A stretch of DNA of 64,000 bases from Corallochytrium limacisporum (GCA_002811645.1 PDIP01000017.1:56666-120665), one strand, 5' to 3'; positions 50,374-62,400 are shown, counted from the first letter of the stretch. The notes: a model not told the origin generated them from the sequence alone. Program-made: numbers and translations.

Positions 50374-50889
50374 ATGGAGACAACACCAACATTAGAAGGA
50401 GTCTACGGACTTATCAATGAGCTGATGAAGGACGATGATCTGCAGAAATTGCAGGCAGAGGACAGCGTAAAGGCTGTCCAACAGGGCCTTCAGAAACTTA
50501 CGGACTCCTTAATTTTGTTGGACAGTCAGGCTGAAGCATTTGATGACCAATTCTCTGGATTTGAGTCGGATGTATGGCCAGAGCTATCGAAACATGCTGT
50601 TAGACTCCCGGAGACATACAGAAAGATCGATCGCTTGTGTGATATGGTGCAACAATTAGAGGAAGTCATGGCCGCTGTGGAGCAGCGCATGGATGAAGTC
50701 GACGGAAAACGAAAATCTAGTAACATAATGGGTGGAATGATGCGTGGGTTCCAGAACTTGAATCGACCGGGACCAAAGTCTCAGGAAACGCAGAAGGCTC
50801 TCGGAGGCTCTGCTTTGCCCCACTTCAACGCTGCGGACTACTTCGAGCCATCGGACAAGGTGCCCCGGGAAGAAGATGACGGAACATGA
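50374..50889 (+). CDS. BLOC-1 subunit 4 (cappuccino)-like protein
   Basis: A 171-residue, mainly coiled-coil protein. It resembles BLOC1S4/cappuccino, a subunit of the complex that builds lysosome-related organelles and endosomal tubules. The central helix LPETYRKIDRLCDMVQQLEEVMAAVEQRMDEVD lines up with the MRRIYSRIDRLEAFVRMVGG region of the human protein, and the C-terminal NAADYFEPS matches RTEDYFPCC. The loop MGGMMRGFQNLNRP replaces the human linker. Sequence identity is low, so the family call is provisional; another endosomal coiled-coil subunit is possible. The stop is 69 bases from that of the next gene on the opposite strand. Confidence 0.5.
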   Translation: METTPTLEGVYGLINELMKDDDLQKLQAEDSVKAVQQGLQKLTDSLILLDSQAEAFDDQFSGFESDVWPELSKHAVRLPETYRKIDRLCDMVQQLEEVMAAVEQRMDEVDGKRKSSNIMGGMMRGFQNLNRPGPKSQETQKALGGSALPHFNAADYFEPSDKVPREEDDGT

Positions 50890-50958
50890 TGGTCCTTTTG
50901 CATGCATACAAATAATTGAAAACCTAGTAAAGAATCTAATGGATAGTATTGCATAACT

Positions 50959-53100
50959 TCAGGCCGGGAACCGTCCAGCAGCGAACGGACCTCCGCCTTG
51001 CGCACTCACATGCTTGTGCATGTGAGGTCGGAAGATATCCAGAAGCACAGGATTGTAGTTTTCGACTCGTCCAGCCATAATATTGGGTCCGATGAACTTG
51101 GACAGCCTTTCAATGCACTCCGACGCAGCAACTTCGGTAACCCGGGTGCCACAGGCCAAACTGTACTTCAATCCATCGAAGAAATCTTCCACTTTCCTCT
51201 TGAACACTGTCTTGCCGAGGTTCTCAGCAACGATAGGGAGTAGTTGCCAAAGCGTTTCGAGCATGTACACATGATGATGGAAGTGCGTGACCTTCGACAG
51301 CTTTGCAACCAATCCCAGGCTGTCTGCCATATCTTCAGGCCTCGCACGGGTCAGCTCGCGATACAGATAAATACACCCATCACTCCATTCCCAAGGCTCA
51401 GTCGGTTTCTTGAAGGCGTGATCCATGCAACCGCCACCGCGCCGAAGCTTGGGAGCCAAGGACCCGCACGAATACATGACCTGGTCAGTGTGCAAGGCGT
51501 CATCATTGTCATGGGCGTGCTTGAGGTCACCTATGGGTTTCGCCACACCAAAGGTGGTAGTGGCTTCTAAATTGGCGTTTTTCTTGGACTCTGGCTTTTG
51601 CTCCTCGGCCTTGAGAATGTGCTCAGTAAACCAAGTTTTCACCTTCGTAAAGAGATTGTCATTGTTCATTGCCTCAACAACCATCACCAGGGCGATAGAT
51701 GCATCTTCTCTTACAGAGTTGATATTGTCGCCGACATGTTCAAGCATAAGCGGTAAGATCTCCATCTCGAAGCGCTCCTTGCTCTCTGTTGGGAAAGCAC
51801 TAGCAAAGCGACCAATCGCGGTCAGCGACGCATCACGCACAGGCCAGCTTTCATCCTTGAGGCACACAATGAGGGCTTCCAGAAGCGTCATCACATGTGG
51901 TGCGATTACATCCTTCTTGATCTTGATGCCCAGTTCGGCAATACATGCACAGGCAGCTTCACGGACAGCATGGTTGTCAGCCTGGGTCTGGGCAATGTAG
52001 AATGTTACCACATCACTGATGTACTCTTCGACCAGGCTCTGACCACGGTTATCGAAGAGCTCTCTCCAGATGTTTTGGCTGTAGATACGAACACCCTCCG
52101 CAACGTAGTACCGATTTATGCAGAGACGGGGCAAGAGTAGTGGATAGAACACCCGACGGTCCTCCTCCGCGGCAATGCTGCTCAGAAAGTTGTGTGCAGC
52201 AGTAGCGGAGGCCAGGCGGACCTGACTCCAGTTGTCAGCGAGACCATCGGAAATGCACTCTGCGTATCTCTGTTCATGCGGGAAGCCATTTGCTTGTGAC
52301 AGGTTAGCGATAAAGTAGTACCCAGTTTCGCGGACGAAACGGTTCCTGTGCGACAAGCTCTTGAGCAAAATAACCTTCAACCGATCACTGAAAAATGGCA
52401 GGAACTCATCTGGCTGGGCCTTGAGGAATTCATGCACTGTTTTCACACTGGTTTCCAGGGAAGCCCATCCAGCGGTGTCATGGAAAACTTCTGCCTTGCT
52501 CCCAATGGTAGACGTGCTTTGCATAGACGTGGTTTCACCGGTGACCATATGATCTGGCTTCATATCATATTGCTTGGCAAGCTTTTCACGCAATTGTTCA
52601 TAATCACCGGAAGGCTCAACCTGGGAATCAATGGTGTCTTCAATGTTCTCGATGATAGTGTACTCAACGGCCTGCGTGTAGATCCGCTTCAATCCAAATG
52701 CACGGGCAAGACGTCCAAAAGCAATTCCAGCCGCCAGCCGCACACGGGCCTCCGCATGTGTAATACACAGACGGAGCGACTCAATGGTGGCGTCCACAAA
52801 CCGATCCGACAATTTCGTACCGGCAATATCAGCTGCAGTCGCAACAGCAACACAACCACCATGGATCTGCTGCCAATGCTCGGCGTCTGTTCCTTGTGCA
52901 TACGACGCATCTATCAGCTTAAGGATTTCTTCTTCAACTGCAATGAGTTTCTCATCACCCTGAGCCATTGCATTCCGCATTTCCATCATCAATGACTCAT
53001 TGCCGGCGTCCCTCTGCCGGCGTCTTGCTGACGTAATGGCGGCTTGCCATGGTACCGGTCCCACCGGCACCGTTCCATTCATGGCAATCTGAGTTGGCAT
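50959..53100 (-). CDS. HEAT/ARM-repeat protein, unknown
   Basis: A 713-residue alpha-solenoid. From about residue 110 there are recurring helical pairs (RVRLAAGIAFGRLARAF, NRFVRETGYYFIANLSQ, SQVRLASATAAHNFLSS, NHAVREAACACIAELGI, WPVRDASLTAIGRFASAF, SVREDASIALVMVVEAM), typical of HEAT repeats. Residues 520-640 differ: a KLRRGGGCMDHAFKKP loop and a helical region. The repeats are well preserved, so it is probably a binding scaffold, perhaps in transport, chaperone or complex assembly work. I do not recognise the exact family. The start is the first ATG, in the minus strand of a convergent pair. Confidence 0.8.
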   Translation of the reverse strand: MPTQIAMNGTVPVGPVPWQAAITSARRRQRDAGNESLMMEMRNAMAQGDEKLIAVEEEILKLIDASYAQGTDAEHWQQIHGGCVAVATAADIAGTKLSDRFVDATIESLRLCITHAEARVRLAAGIAFGRLARAFGLKRIYTQAVEYTIIENIEDTIDSQVEPSGDYEQLREKLAKQYDMKPDHMVTGETTSMQSTSTIGSKAEVFHDTAGWASLETSVKTVHEFLKAQPDEFLPFFSDRLKVILLKSLSHRNRFVRETGYYFIANLSQANGFPHEQRYAECISDGLADNWSQVRLASATAAHNFLSSIAAEEDRRVFYPLLLPRLCINRYYVAEGVRIYSQNIWRELFDNRGQSLVEEYISDVVTFYIAQTQADNHAVREAACACIAELGIKIKKDVIAPHVMTLLEALIVCLKDESWPVRDASLTAIGRFASAFPTESKERFEMEILPLMLEHVGDNINSVREDASIALVMVVEAMNNDNLFTKVKTWFTEHILKAEEQKPESKKNANLEATTTFGVAKPIGDLKHAHDNDDALHTDQVMYSCGSLAPKLRRGGGCMDHAFKKPTEPWEWSDGCIYLYRELTRARPEDMADSLGLVAKLSKVTHFHHHVYMLETLWQLLPIVAENLGKTVFKRKVEDFFDGLKYSLACGTRVTEVAASECIERLSKFIGPNIMAGRVENYNPVLLDIFRPHMHKHVSAQGGGPFAAGRFPA

Positions 53101-53948
53101 GTCAAGTTTGTCACCGTCTCACATGCATAACATGTACACACCAAAGAGTGGTACACGCAAGATACACTGTATACCTAATTGTTTTGCCTTTGGTGTCGGG
53201 GACAAGGTCTGTGTTTTGGGGCTCCCTCTAGTAGCCCCTCACTGGCAACCCGAGCCTAGTTTAGGGCTCACTTAACCCCTCTCCCCTTTTTTCGCCGGGG
53301 GTCCCACCTCTCTGTGTGCTGCCACACGGCCAAAGGGGGCCTTTTTTCAAACCACAAAAAGCCTTGTTCCGGAAGGAAAAACCCAGAGAGGAATTGGAGA
53401 ACCCCCCCCCACCTCTTGGGTAACAAAGCAGTCTCACCTTTCACCCGGCTGCTGAACTGGCTGCTGGCTGGATCTGGTTTTCCTCGAAACCTCAAAGTTT
53501 TTTGCCATACGTTTGCTGTACTGGAACCAGGTGCTGACGAAAACAAATCTGCCCGCAGCTCTCTCTCCCTCGTACACGGTCTCCCAGCATCACACGGTCC
53601 GGTCCGCACGGGCTCCACTCTTGGTATATTCACTATGGGAACAGGGGGCCCTCTCTCCCAGGCCGGTGGCGCGAAACTTTTGTCGTCAGTATTTTTTTGA
53701 TTAGGGCACACATCGATTCTTTTTGAATCAATATTATCGAACACCCCGCCAGAGGTGGGTCTCAAGTAACTTGCTGGTCTCATCGGCACCGCTCGGTAGG
53801 CTTCACTTTCAAAGCCATTGACCATGATGGCGAACCGGAAAGCCGATATAACATGCAGGTGCTTACGTGTTGGGTACTTACTAGCACGAGAAAAGGTCCG
53901 CGATCTTGAAAAAACTGATCAACGTCAGAGACAGGGAGCTTATAGAAC
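53101..53948. other. Divergent promoter region
   Basis: Between the HEAT-repeat and RING genes. C-rich and poly-T tracts near 53278-53345 and a C-run at 53403-53412 recall other promoter regions in the window. No gene is supported. Confidence 0.45.
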
Positions 53949-54746
53949 ATGACTCCAAGCGGGGGAACGGGCATCGATGTACACTGGGTGATTTGCAACA
54001 ATTGTGAGAGAAGTAAAAGTGATTTGGGTAGCGATAATCCGTTCTTGCTTGCACAATGTGGTCACATTTTCTGCAGAGAGTGTACACAGCTTCAGCACAC
54101 CCAAGACAGGTTGGTGGGCAGTTGTCCCATTGATCGCAAAACGATACAATGTATCGAGATCACAGACACCATGCCACGGACTGCCCTGTCATGGTTTCAA
54201 AAGCCGTATAATCTGGGTAAGCAGGTAGCACAGGATCTTGGGCGCAGCATGACCTTTAGAAACACTCAGCTGAAGACCCTTGGCTACAAACTACGTTTGT
54301 GTGCCAAAAGAAGTAAGAAAGCGGACTCCAAAATCAAAGCTCTGCAGGGCGAGCGCGAACGGATGGCCGAGACAATCGCGTCACTTAAGCGCCAGGTCAA
54401 AGAGTTACAAGCCAGGGAAAGAGAACTTCATAAGGATCTCCAGCGTGCACAGCAAGCGATTGATCGAAGCGGCCAACATCTCCGCAGTCCAGCGGACTCC
54501 CTTCCCACGTTTGCTAGATTGCCTGGCTCTGGGACCGCTCATGCATCGGAGCTCTCGGCTCGAGCCCTTCTCCGTGGGTCAGCCTTGAAGAGATCACACG
54601 CTTACGGAAAGATCTCAAGTGAACATGACGAAACACCACTGAGCAAGAGGACCAAAGTGAGTTTATGGACAACTACACGTCATCAATATTCGTCGAGGAA
54701 GAGATTCTGGAATGCAGAAGATCAAACAGGAATAAAGAAATACTAA
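53949..54746 (+). CDS. RNF212/Zip3/HEI10-type meiotic RING E3 ligase
   Basis: A 265-residue protein. The N-terminal RING starts HWVICNNC, close to NWVFCNRC of RNF212, and continues FLLAQCGHIFCRECTQ and GSCPIDRKTIQC. The last zinc ligand pair is C-x2-D, so the ring is C3HC3D. A coiled coil follows (about 115-180: LRLCAKRSKKADSKIKALQG onward, then ERMAETIASLKRQVKELQAR). The tail is Ser- and basic-rich, unstructured. This RING, coiled coil, Ser-rich tail order defines the Zip3/RNF212/ZHP-3 family, SUMO or ubiquitin ligases that mark crossover sites on meiotic chromosomes. The ATG at 53949 is preferred. It lies 84 bases from the stop of the next gene on the other strand. Confidence 0.75.
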   Translation: MTPSGGTGIDVHWVICNNCERSKSDLGSDNPFLLAQCGHIFCRECTQLQHTQDRLVGSCPIDRKTIQCIEITDTMPRTALSWFQKPYNLGKQVAQDLGRSMTFRNTQLKTLGYKLRLCAKRSKKADSKIKALQGERERMAETIASLKRQVKELQARERELHKDLQRAQQAIDRSGQHLRSPADSLPTFARLPGSGTAHASELSARALLRGSALKRSHAYGKISSEHDETPLSKRTKVSLWTTTRHQYSSRKRFWNAEDQTGIKKY

Positions 54747-54830
54747 CGCTTGCCATGCCATGGACATGCTGGAAACACATATCTATTTGAACACACTGTT
54801 ATGGTACATATGAAATGGATGCCGACTGAT

Positions 54831-56444
54831 TTATGCATTGTTCAATGCTACTTCCTCCATCTTGGCAGCGATTTCATCCGTGTCCTCAGCCTTCTCTTCC
54901 GGTCCGTTTCCGTTCGTCTTCGGTGTATCTAGGTCTTCTCCTGAAGGCCCCTGTTTAGAACCCTTTCGACCACCCTTCTGGCCCTTACTAGGGCTAGGTG
55001 GTGCATCGGGATTATACAATTCTCGCTGGCGGCGCGGAGCCGGGCGAGATGCGTACTCGTGGTGGTCGTCGTCCGGATCGGCAGGAGGATGGCCCATGCC
55101 GGGCAGCATCATCGGTGGGAGGCCACCTTGACGCATAGAGGGGTCAGAGTAGCCCATGGCGGGGTGCATACCGCTGTAAGGAGCTGATGGTCCTGCGGCG
55201 GCAGCAGCATGGGGCGGACGGTATTGGCGTGGACCAGCCGAGGGATTGACCTCAGCGCCCTGTTCGTGGCCAGCAGTGGGCCCTCCAGACTGCTCTGCAG
55301 ATGAATCATGGGAACCGTGCTGCTGGATGGGCTGCTGCCCACGGTAGGGCGGGTAGTTGTACATACCGTGGTACATTTCAGGCATCATATACCCAGTGGG
55401 AACCCATTGTTGGTAGTTCATATCAAACCAGTACAGAGGGACCACGATGCCCTGCTGGAGATACGCGGCGTCAACCAAATAAGTCACACCGCTGGTCGGG
55501 TCATAAAAAGTCATGAACTGATCCTCTGAGGGACGACTGAAGATGCGTTCCTTTGCCTTGCGATATTCCTCTTCGCGTTGTTCAACGCTCTTACCATTGC
55601 CAGGCAGGTGACTTTCCTCCACTAGAGGGCTGCCCTGACTACCCTCGTCACCGGACTGGTCTCCAGGTGCCTTACGTTGCATAATCTTTACCTTGAAGGG
55701 GATCTCCTCATCTGCCTTGCTACCTTCAGGCGTGGTCTTCTTCACAGTGCGAGTGCCAGACTCCGTTTCTTGAGCGGGACTGACGGTGCCGCTGGATGTC
55801 TGACTGCTCGACGCCTGCGGAGTCTGGACCACCGCCTGGGGTTGCTTCCCCTTAAGAGTCGGAGTGGTCGTTGGTCTAGGAAGTTGGAACTGTGGGTTTG
55901 GTGGAATAAACTGTGGCATGGGAACACCTGGAGGGAAGTTCTGCATCTGTCCCGGCATCATCATTCCCTGCGGCATGGCATACACGTTTACGTTACCCAT
56001 CATACTAGACAATTGTTTTTCTGGCTTTCGAGACTTGGCCACTCTGGTGACGACTACAGTCTTTGTGAAATCTGCTGTGGTTTCATGTTCCATCTTGTAG
56101 TAAGCTGCGATTTTATGCACCAGCATGCGATGGAATGAATGAAGAGAGGGGAACTCCAACGAATCTCCTTCCTTGCCGTGATCTAAAAGGTTGTTCAACA
56201 TTTGTTCAACTTGCATGACCAAAACACGATCCTGTGGTTGCTTCAGTGCTCCCTGTACCAGATCCTCCAGACCCGCGCCCGTTTCATCCTTGGGAGTAGT
56301 CACCTTTGTTGTTCTCTGCTGTGGGTACTGCGGCATCATTCCGGCCGGATAGTATGTTCTCTGTGGCATCATTTGTGGAGCTACCTGGGGAGGCATACCC
56401 CTCGCACCCACCATATGGCGCTGTTGTGTTGGTGGGCGTGACAT
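54831..56444 (-). CDS. R3H-SUZ domain RNA-binding protein (ARPP21/R3HDM type)
   Basis: A 537-residue protein. Residues 1-60 are Met/Pro/Gln-rich. The R3H domain is at about 95-155 (LEFPSLHSFHRMLVHKIAAYYKMEH, with the conserved R-x3-H) and binds single-stranded nucleic acid. A SUZ motif follows at about 250-310 (FKVKIMQRKAPGD and KSVEQREEEYRKAKERIF), known to promote RNA binding. The C-terminal half is Pro/Tyr/Met/Gln-rich low complexity (about 330-480), ending in an acidic tail. The order R3H, SUZ, Pro/Gln tail matches R3HDM1/2, ARPP21 and fly Encore, mRNA regulators. The start is the first ATG. Confidence 0.85.
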   Translation of the reverse strand: MSRPPTQQRHMVGARGMPPQVAPQMMPQRTYYPAGMMPQYPQQRTTKVTTPKDETGAGLEDLVQGALKQPQDRVLVMQVEQMLNNLLDHGKEGDSLEFPSLHSFHRMLVHKIAAYYKMEHETTADFTKTVVVTRVAKSRKPEKQLSSMMGNVNVYAMPQGMMMPGQMQNFPPGVPMPQFIPPNPQFQLPRPTTTPTLKGKQPQAVVQTPQASSSQTSSGTVSPAQETESGTRTVKKTTPEGSKADEEIPFKVKIMQRKAPGDQSGDEGSQGSPLVEESHLPGNGKSVEQREEEYRKAKERIFSRPSEDQFMTFYDPTSGVTYLVDAAYLQQGIVVPLYWFDMNYQQWVPTGYMMPEMYHGMYNYPPYRGQQPIQQHGSHDSSAEQSGGPTAGHEQGAEVNPSAGPRQYRPPHAAAAAGPSAPYSGMHPAMGYSDPSMRQGGLPPMMLPGMGHPPADPDDDHHEYASRPAPRRQRELYNPDAPPSPSKGQKGGRKGSKQGPSGEDLDTPKTNGNGPEEKAEDTDEIAAKMEEVALNNA

Positions 56445-59400
56445 CTGTTCTCTATTGCTTTGCCCAATTCTTTACTTGCTAATGTGTTTAAGTGTACAAG
56501 ATCATGGTGATCTTCCCGGTCGTCTAGAACTATTCCGTTTTACGTCAATCCTCTGCTGATCTGCGACACGACACGTATACAATTTTGTACCTCACCGTAA
56601 GCCCCAAGAGTATTATGATAATTGGACATTGTGGTCACTCTCCAGTCTGCGCAAAAGAATGCAAAGAATTGCGAGTCACTAGGGGGATTATCATGTGGAC
56701 TACATCTCGCGTGTAATGGTCACCGCCAGAAAGCCAGACGGCCGTACAGAGAGCCGAGGAATGCAAGTAAAGCAGCCCAGGGTGGAACGGTACGAACGAG
56801 GGACGATGGATCCGCGATGTGAGACTGAGAGCCTCTCCCCCTCGTTTTGCATACAGACACTATTCACTCACTACGATGACGAGTCCCTCTTCCCCTCTAT
56901 CTCTCTCCCCTCCTGGTCTCTCTCACTCGCCCTCTCTCTCGCTCTCTCTCTCCCTCTGTGTCGCTCTCTCCCTCGGTCTCTGTCTCTCTCTCTTGTTGTG
57001 TGTCTCTCTTCCCTCTCACTATTGCCTGCGATTACCCATTGGAAAAACGCTGTGCCGGGTCAGACCATTGGGCGTATTTTTTCTTTTCCGCAATATCAGA
57101 GTGGCTTGTTCAGCTCTTACGGCATTCCCAACGCTGAAGAAAAATCCTGCGTTCACGTCACCGAACAAAGCGAAATGACGCGGGCTACCATCCCTCCCAA
57201 AGCCCCCCCCCCTTCCCTCGCTCCCCAATTCTTGCTTTGGCTCCCGCCGCGCCGGGGGAGAGGGGGGGGGGGTTTGGTGAGGGTGTTTCTTTCTTCTCTG
57301 TGTGTTTTGGCCCTCTTTTTTTTTCTCTCAATTCTTTCTTTCTCTGCAGTTTTCCTCCCTGCGGGGGCCGCTGAAAATAGTACGTGATAATTTAGGGACA
57401 CGGCGGGTCAGCGGGTTCCTGAGCAGCCAGTTCTCTTTTTTTTTTTGTTTGCGGGATAAGTTTGTTATTGAAAGAGATCCTGAGAATAGCACAAACACCG
57501 ACACAGAGAATACACGAGAAATCCGCATCCCCATCGGGACTCTCTGGGTTTTATTTTCTCATGACAGGAATTTTTGGAATCAGGGCGCAAAACCTACACA
57601 CCAAAAGCAGCGGTGAAAAATACTCAACCTCAACACAAAAAGCAGCCCCCAACACACACACACACACAGTCGCTCCCGCAAACAGAGAATTCAAAAGGTC
57701 CCGCAGTGCTGTGCTAAGAAAAGAAACTTTCAACGAAAGCAACTCCAGCCGAGAATGCCAACCGTCAGCAGACACTCATACAGGAAGTGCTGTAACATGT
57801 GTCAATGAGGCTAGTACAAATAACACAGACACTCACACACACATAGAGACTTTGAGTCGGACCCGCCCCTCCCGGCATGAGCCAGCCCAAATTTCTAAGA
57901 ATTTGGGTATCATTTCTAACACATTCGTGGTCTTTCTCCACGGCAGGGTTACGCGGCTCTGCTAATTCACAACTATCTATAGTGGTCCGAGTGAATACTG
58001 CTATCTGATTTCTCATACTGAAAATGTGACATTTTTACAGGCTATGTTTCTATCTCCAGCAAAGACCCACACGGGACACGAAGGAGACCCACCCTTACTG
58101 CTAAACTCCGCGAAAGTGAGTCGGCCGCTCGTGAAACCCGAAATTCTCAATGTACTGGAACATGGGATTTCGCCTCGAACATCCGACCGCGAAAGAATTT
58201 TCCCACTCGTGTCTTTCCTGCTTCCCCTATCTCAGCCCGGTCCGTCCACATTTTTCCTCCCGTTCTTGTCCTCCCGCCAATGGCCATTGTCGGCGCACAC
58301 TGACGGCGAAGAGAAGATATCTATCTAGCTCAGTACTGAACGAAAGCACCGCTGCCCCGGGGGAGGGGGGGGGGCGCACCTGACCTATCCGTGGCGCTCC
58401 TTTCCCTTGTGGCATCGCGCTGAGGTACGTGCAACCCCTGCCATAGTCCCCGCTCCTCCCCTCCTGTCTCTTTCGGGTACTCCTCCCGCCTTCTTTCTCC
58501 CCGGGCGCTTGGCACTTCCTTTTTTTTAAAGACGAAGGAGGAGAACAAATAGAAAAAAAAAGGGGCAAGGATTCAGGACCGACGTCTGCTATGGCAAACA
58601 ATGATCTACATTGGCTTCGTGTGATTTAGGAGGGAAGTGCTCTTAGTATGCAAGGTCTTGACTTCCAATGTTCCAGTGGGAGAGGGGATCTATCGATCAT
58701 TTTACTGGAACAGCCCCGTAGGGACTCCCAGAGTATGGTGCAACAGCGGGCACGCAGAAAAACTGCGCTTGAGAGCGCGCGAGAGATACGCTTTGCGGTG
58801 AATCGATCGCCGACGACCGTGGTCCCGTGGTGGGTGTGTGGCTGAAACGCGGGACGAAACCAACGAACCAGAGGTATGGTAGCCCGTGTGTTTGCGTCAA
58901 TCTCTGCAGCTGTTCGCTCACTCCCGTCTCAATGCGATGGCGCCAGGGGTCCCGCCAGTTGCTTGATAGTGCACTTTTAGCATCAAATCATTCGTACCTT
59001 TCAGAGAGAATAAGAAGGAGAAGCAATACCGACCCACCCCGCAGTGTGACCTTGCTCCTTTTACGCCCAATCGCGAGTCCAATTCTTCATCTGACCCTCC
59101 CGTAACTCTTAGTATGGGGGGTTCGGAGTAATATCGAGGGCCGGAACATATCCTCTTTTCCAGGGTAGGGGACAACCCAGTGGGAGGCCTGGAGAGCAAA
59201 GGCGATCTTCCCACTTTCACTTCTTGCTGGTGATCGTCCCCGGCCTGTTCACTTGGCCAAAAGTATCCATTCCTCTACCAAAATAAGGCAGCATAGGCAA
59301 CAAAAGTTTCATTTTATGTAACTTCTCGCATGAGCGGGTCCGAACAGGGTGGGCCATTGGAATCCGCATCGAATTGAACTTTCCGTTCAAGAGCCGTTGG

Positions 59401-62400
59401 CTGCCTACGCCAGGAATTTCGTTGCTGATCTGCTGCAGGATTACTATTTGTAATTGTGATGTAGTGCTGCCCGGTGATGATCGAACACGGTCAGCACTAT
59501 CCGCAGATTGCAGTGATAAATCCTCATGTGTCAAGAACGTTACTCTCTTGAGCCTTGACGGAACATGCTCTCCATGTGTTAAGTCCTTTCCGCCCCTCTA
59601 GGTGCTGACAGGTATGAGTTAAGATCATGCCCCAGCAGCGAGCGCAAGAGTGTGATGGGATCTGAAGAAACGGACCTCTACGCTCTCTGCTCCCTACCTC
59701 TCTTCGCTGTGATTGGCTGCAGTCACCTGGCATATCGCTATTGAACATACTGAGTGAACCGATGACTGTGTACGCCCGGTAGCCAAAACTGAACAAGTAT
59801 TGGAGATATTTGCCTTGGTGAAATGCCGCGTCACTACATTCCGGGTCATTATTAACTGGGATCGAAAACGAATATTCAGTAATCGACAGAGAGAGTAACA
59901 GACAATCCCAATACGAAAAACACGGATCAAAAAGAAAATGAAGAAAAGGGAGGAAATTTGCGGGCACCGATTGCGGGTTACCTCCTGACTATATCTCAGT
60001 ATAGGGTACATCGTTCGGCCTTGCCGCAAAGCATGGCCTATTGGGGGGCTTGAAACACCAAGGCAATGTAAGGATAACTTGCTTTGTTGTACAGACACGA
60101 CATTTCGCAGGATCCGTTCGCCATTCTGCTCCCTCACACACGCACCACACCCGAACTATGCAACAACCACAGTTCTAAATTAATCTGAAGCAGAGGTTTT
60201 TCCGATCAAGCGTAAGGAGACGGAGGTGTGTTTTGTTGCGCCGGATCAGCAGAGGAAGGCATAAGGGCTGATTTCAAAGCACGAGTTTTTCCCACTTCCG
60301 CGTTGGTCTGTATGGGAATGGTATCGGTGGGGTTCACCGCTAGAGCATGATAGTTGTGACATATTCACAAAAGGAGGCCGGGGCCAACCAGCGTATGCGC
60401 AACCACGCACAAGCATCGTGATGCTGATATGAACGACCCCTTTGCTCTTCACATAGGTTCACACTCGTTCGGTTCAAATGCACGAACTAGTCTGTGGGTG
60501 GACAACGAGAGCCAGCCACGCAGACAGGAGCCACAACCGTTTTCCCAAATCCACGGACACGGACACATTTTTGAAATGTTTGAGGGCAGGACGAGTACGG
60601 ATCAGCCGATTTCCCTCTACTATTCTGCTTCGGCTGTCTGTGACACCTTTCGTTCCTCTGCTCATGGACAGCCGTAGCATAATTACGATATGGAAAATGG
60701 GGCATAGAATGGATGGTTTGCCGACTGTGCATCTCTGTTGTGTATCCGATGGTAATGAAATTACTGCTGACTCTCCATCCCATCATCGCGCTACTCTCTC
60801 ACAGTCGTGCTCTTTGGAGCATGCTCCGACATGTCAAACAGGCAAAGTGAAAGGTTCAAAGTATCGAGGAACCAGCATACGCAGAGAACTGAGCGAGTGG
60901 GACCCCACCAATACTAAGTGCTACTACGATAGTACTGCAATCGGGATGGTGGCGGTGCCCGTGGTGGGAAAAATGCTACAGGTCGCCTCAGTATGGAAAA
61001 CAATGGACAGATTGGAGACCGAGAGCTTACGAAGGGGAAAAACCGGAGCCCAAAAGACACCTGAGAAGAGTTATCGAGGCAGGAAGCCAGGCAGTGTGCC
61101 CATGTATATGTGTAAGCATGCCTGACGTGAACCCCCCCCCCCCCCGGGGGTTGGGGCCCACATTTTCTCCACCTAACCCAGCCTCCCTCATCCACCGCCC
61201 CGCTTGGTCCCAAAAAAAGCCACCGTAGGGTGCCCTTCCGGATGGGTACTTCAGAGACACAGAGTAGAACACAAACCCACCCGCGGTGCAGTCCTCTCCC
61301 CCTCTGTCGTCTCAATCTTGGTCTTGGATTGCTCCTGCGGCCGCGCGCGGGGTTTCCATGCTTTGGAGTGGGACATTCCGTCCACGCTTTATCAGGTGGA
61401 AACCCGGTCATCACAGCAAGGCCTGGGGAAATGAGCATGGACAGTGGCCAGTTCGTGTTGCTGGCAGGTTCATTTTTCGATGTGTATGATGTGGGATTGT
61501 GCAAGGTCAGTTACCTGTGGATGCTTCCATTTGTGCTGATCATTGTCTCTGTGTTGTTGAGCACCAATCGCAGACCTCATGGTGAACACCCATCAACACT
61601 TGCGGGACCCTTTGCTGATTAGGCGTGATCTGGTCCTGGAAGCCCTCAAACTGAAGGACAACTGCGATTCAATAGGTAACTGAAGGGGCAAGAGGAGGAG
61701 CGCCTCCCGAAGCGCCCGTGGCTGTTTCGGATTCGAACGATACGTGGCGAGCCTGTAGACACAGCAACCGAGAAAACGGCAGCATAGGGTGGGCTGGGGC
61801 TATATACTTTTGAAACCATTTCGGGTGGGCGGTGACGAGAGAGTGAGAGGGGATGTTCTGCTATGAAATAATCTCCCCTCCCACTTCCCGGGGTGGCCAC
61901 TGCAAATAAGCACGATTTTCTAACATCGCAATACCCCGTGCCTCGTAGGCTGTTGTATTGATACGCAGATCCGCTGGGCTTCGCACGTTCAATCGACGAC
62001 GATTCTCTTCATGCATTGTTTCGGGCTTCGTCTCTGGTCCCGAACACGGCTCCCAGATTGATGAAGATGGCAGTGGATGTACCATGGCACTATGATGCAA
62101 TAAAGGATGGGATGTAAGAACATAGCGCATCACAAGCTGCCGTGTGATAGATACTGCGGAATTCTAAACCAAGTTGTGCGATTTGCGCTGGAAGGATCCT
62201 CCAACTAGGCACAGTTCCATTGCGCGTACTCGAGGGTGCAGCATGGTGGAACACACAAGATCTGTGTTGGACCCATGCTCCGCATTTGCCCTCCGTTTAT
62301 GGTCTAGCCGCCGAAGGAGCTGTGAGCTATCCACCAACGGCTGTACCGCAGAAGCGATCTTCAACTCAATTTAAACTCTCTGTCAATACCAGTTCGCATG

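Noticed and set aside
57462-57965. A 167-codon frame rich in Thr, His and Ser
   Set aside because: Its sequence follows CA-repeat and low-complexity DNA, which makes long open frames by chance.
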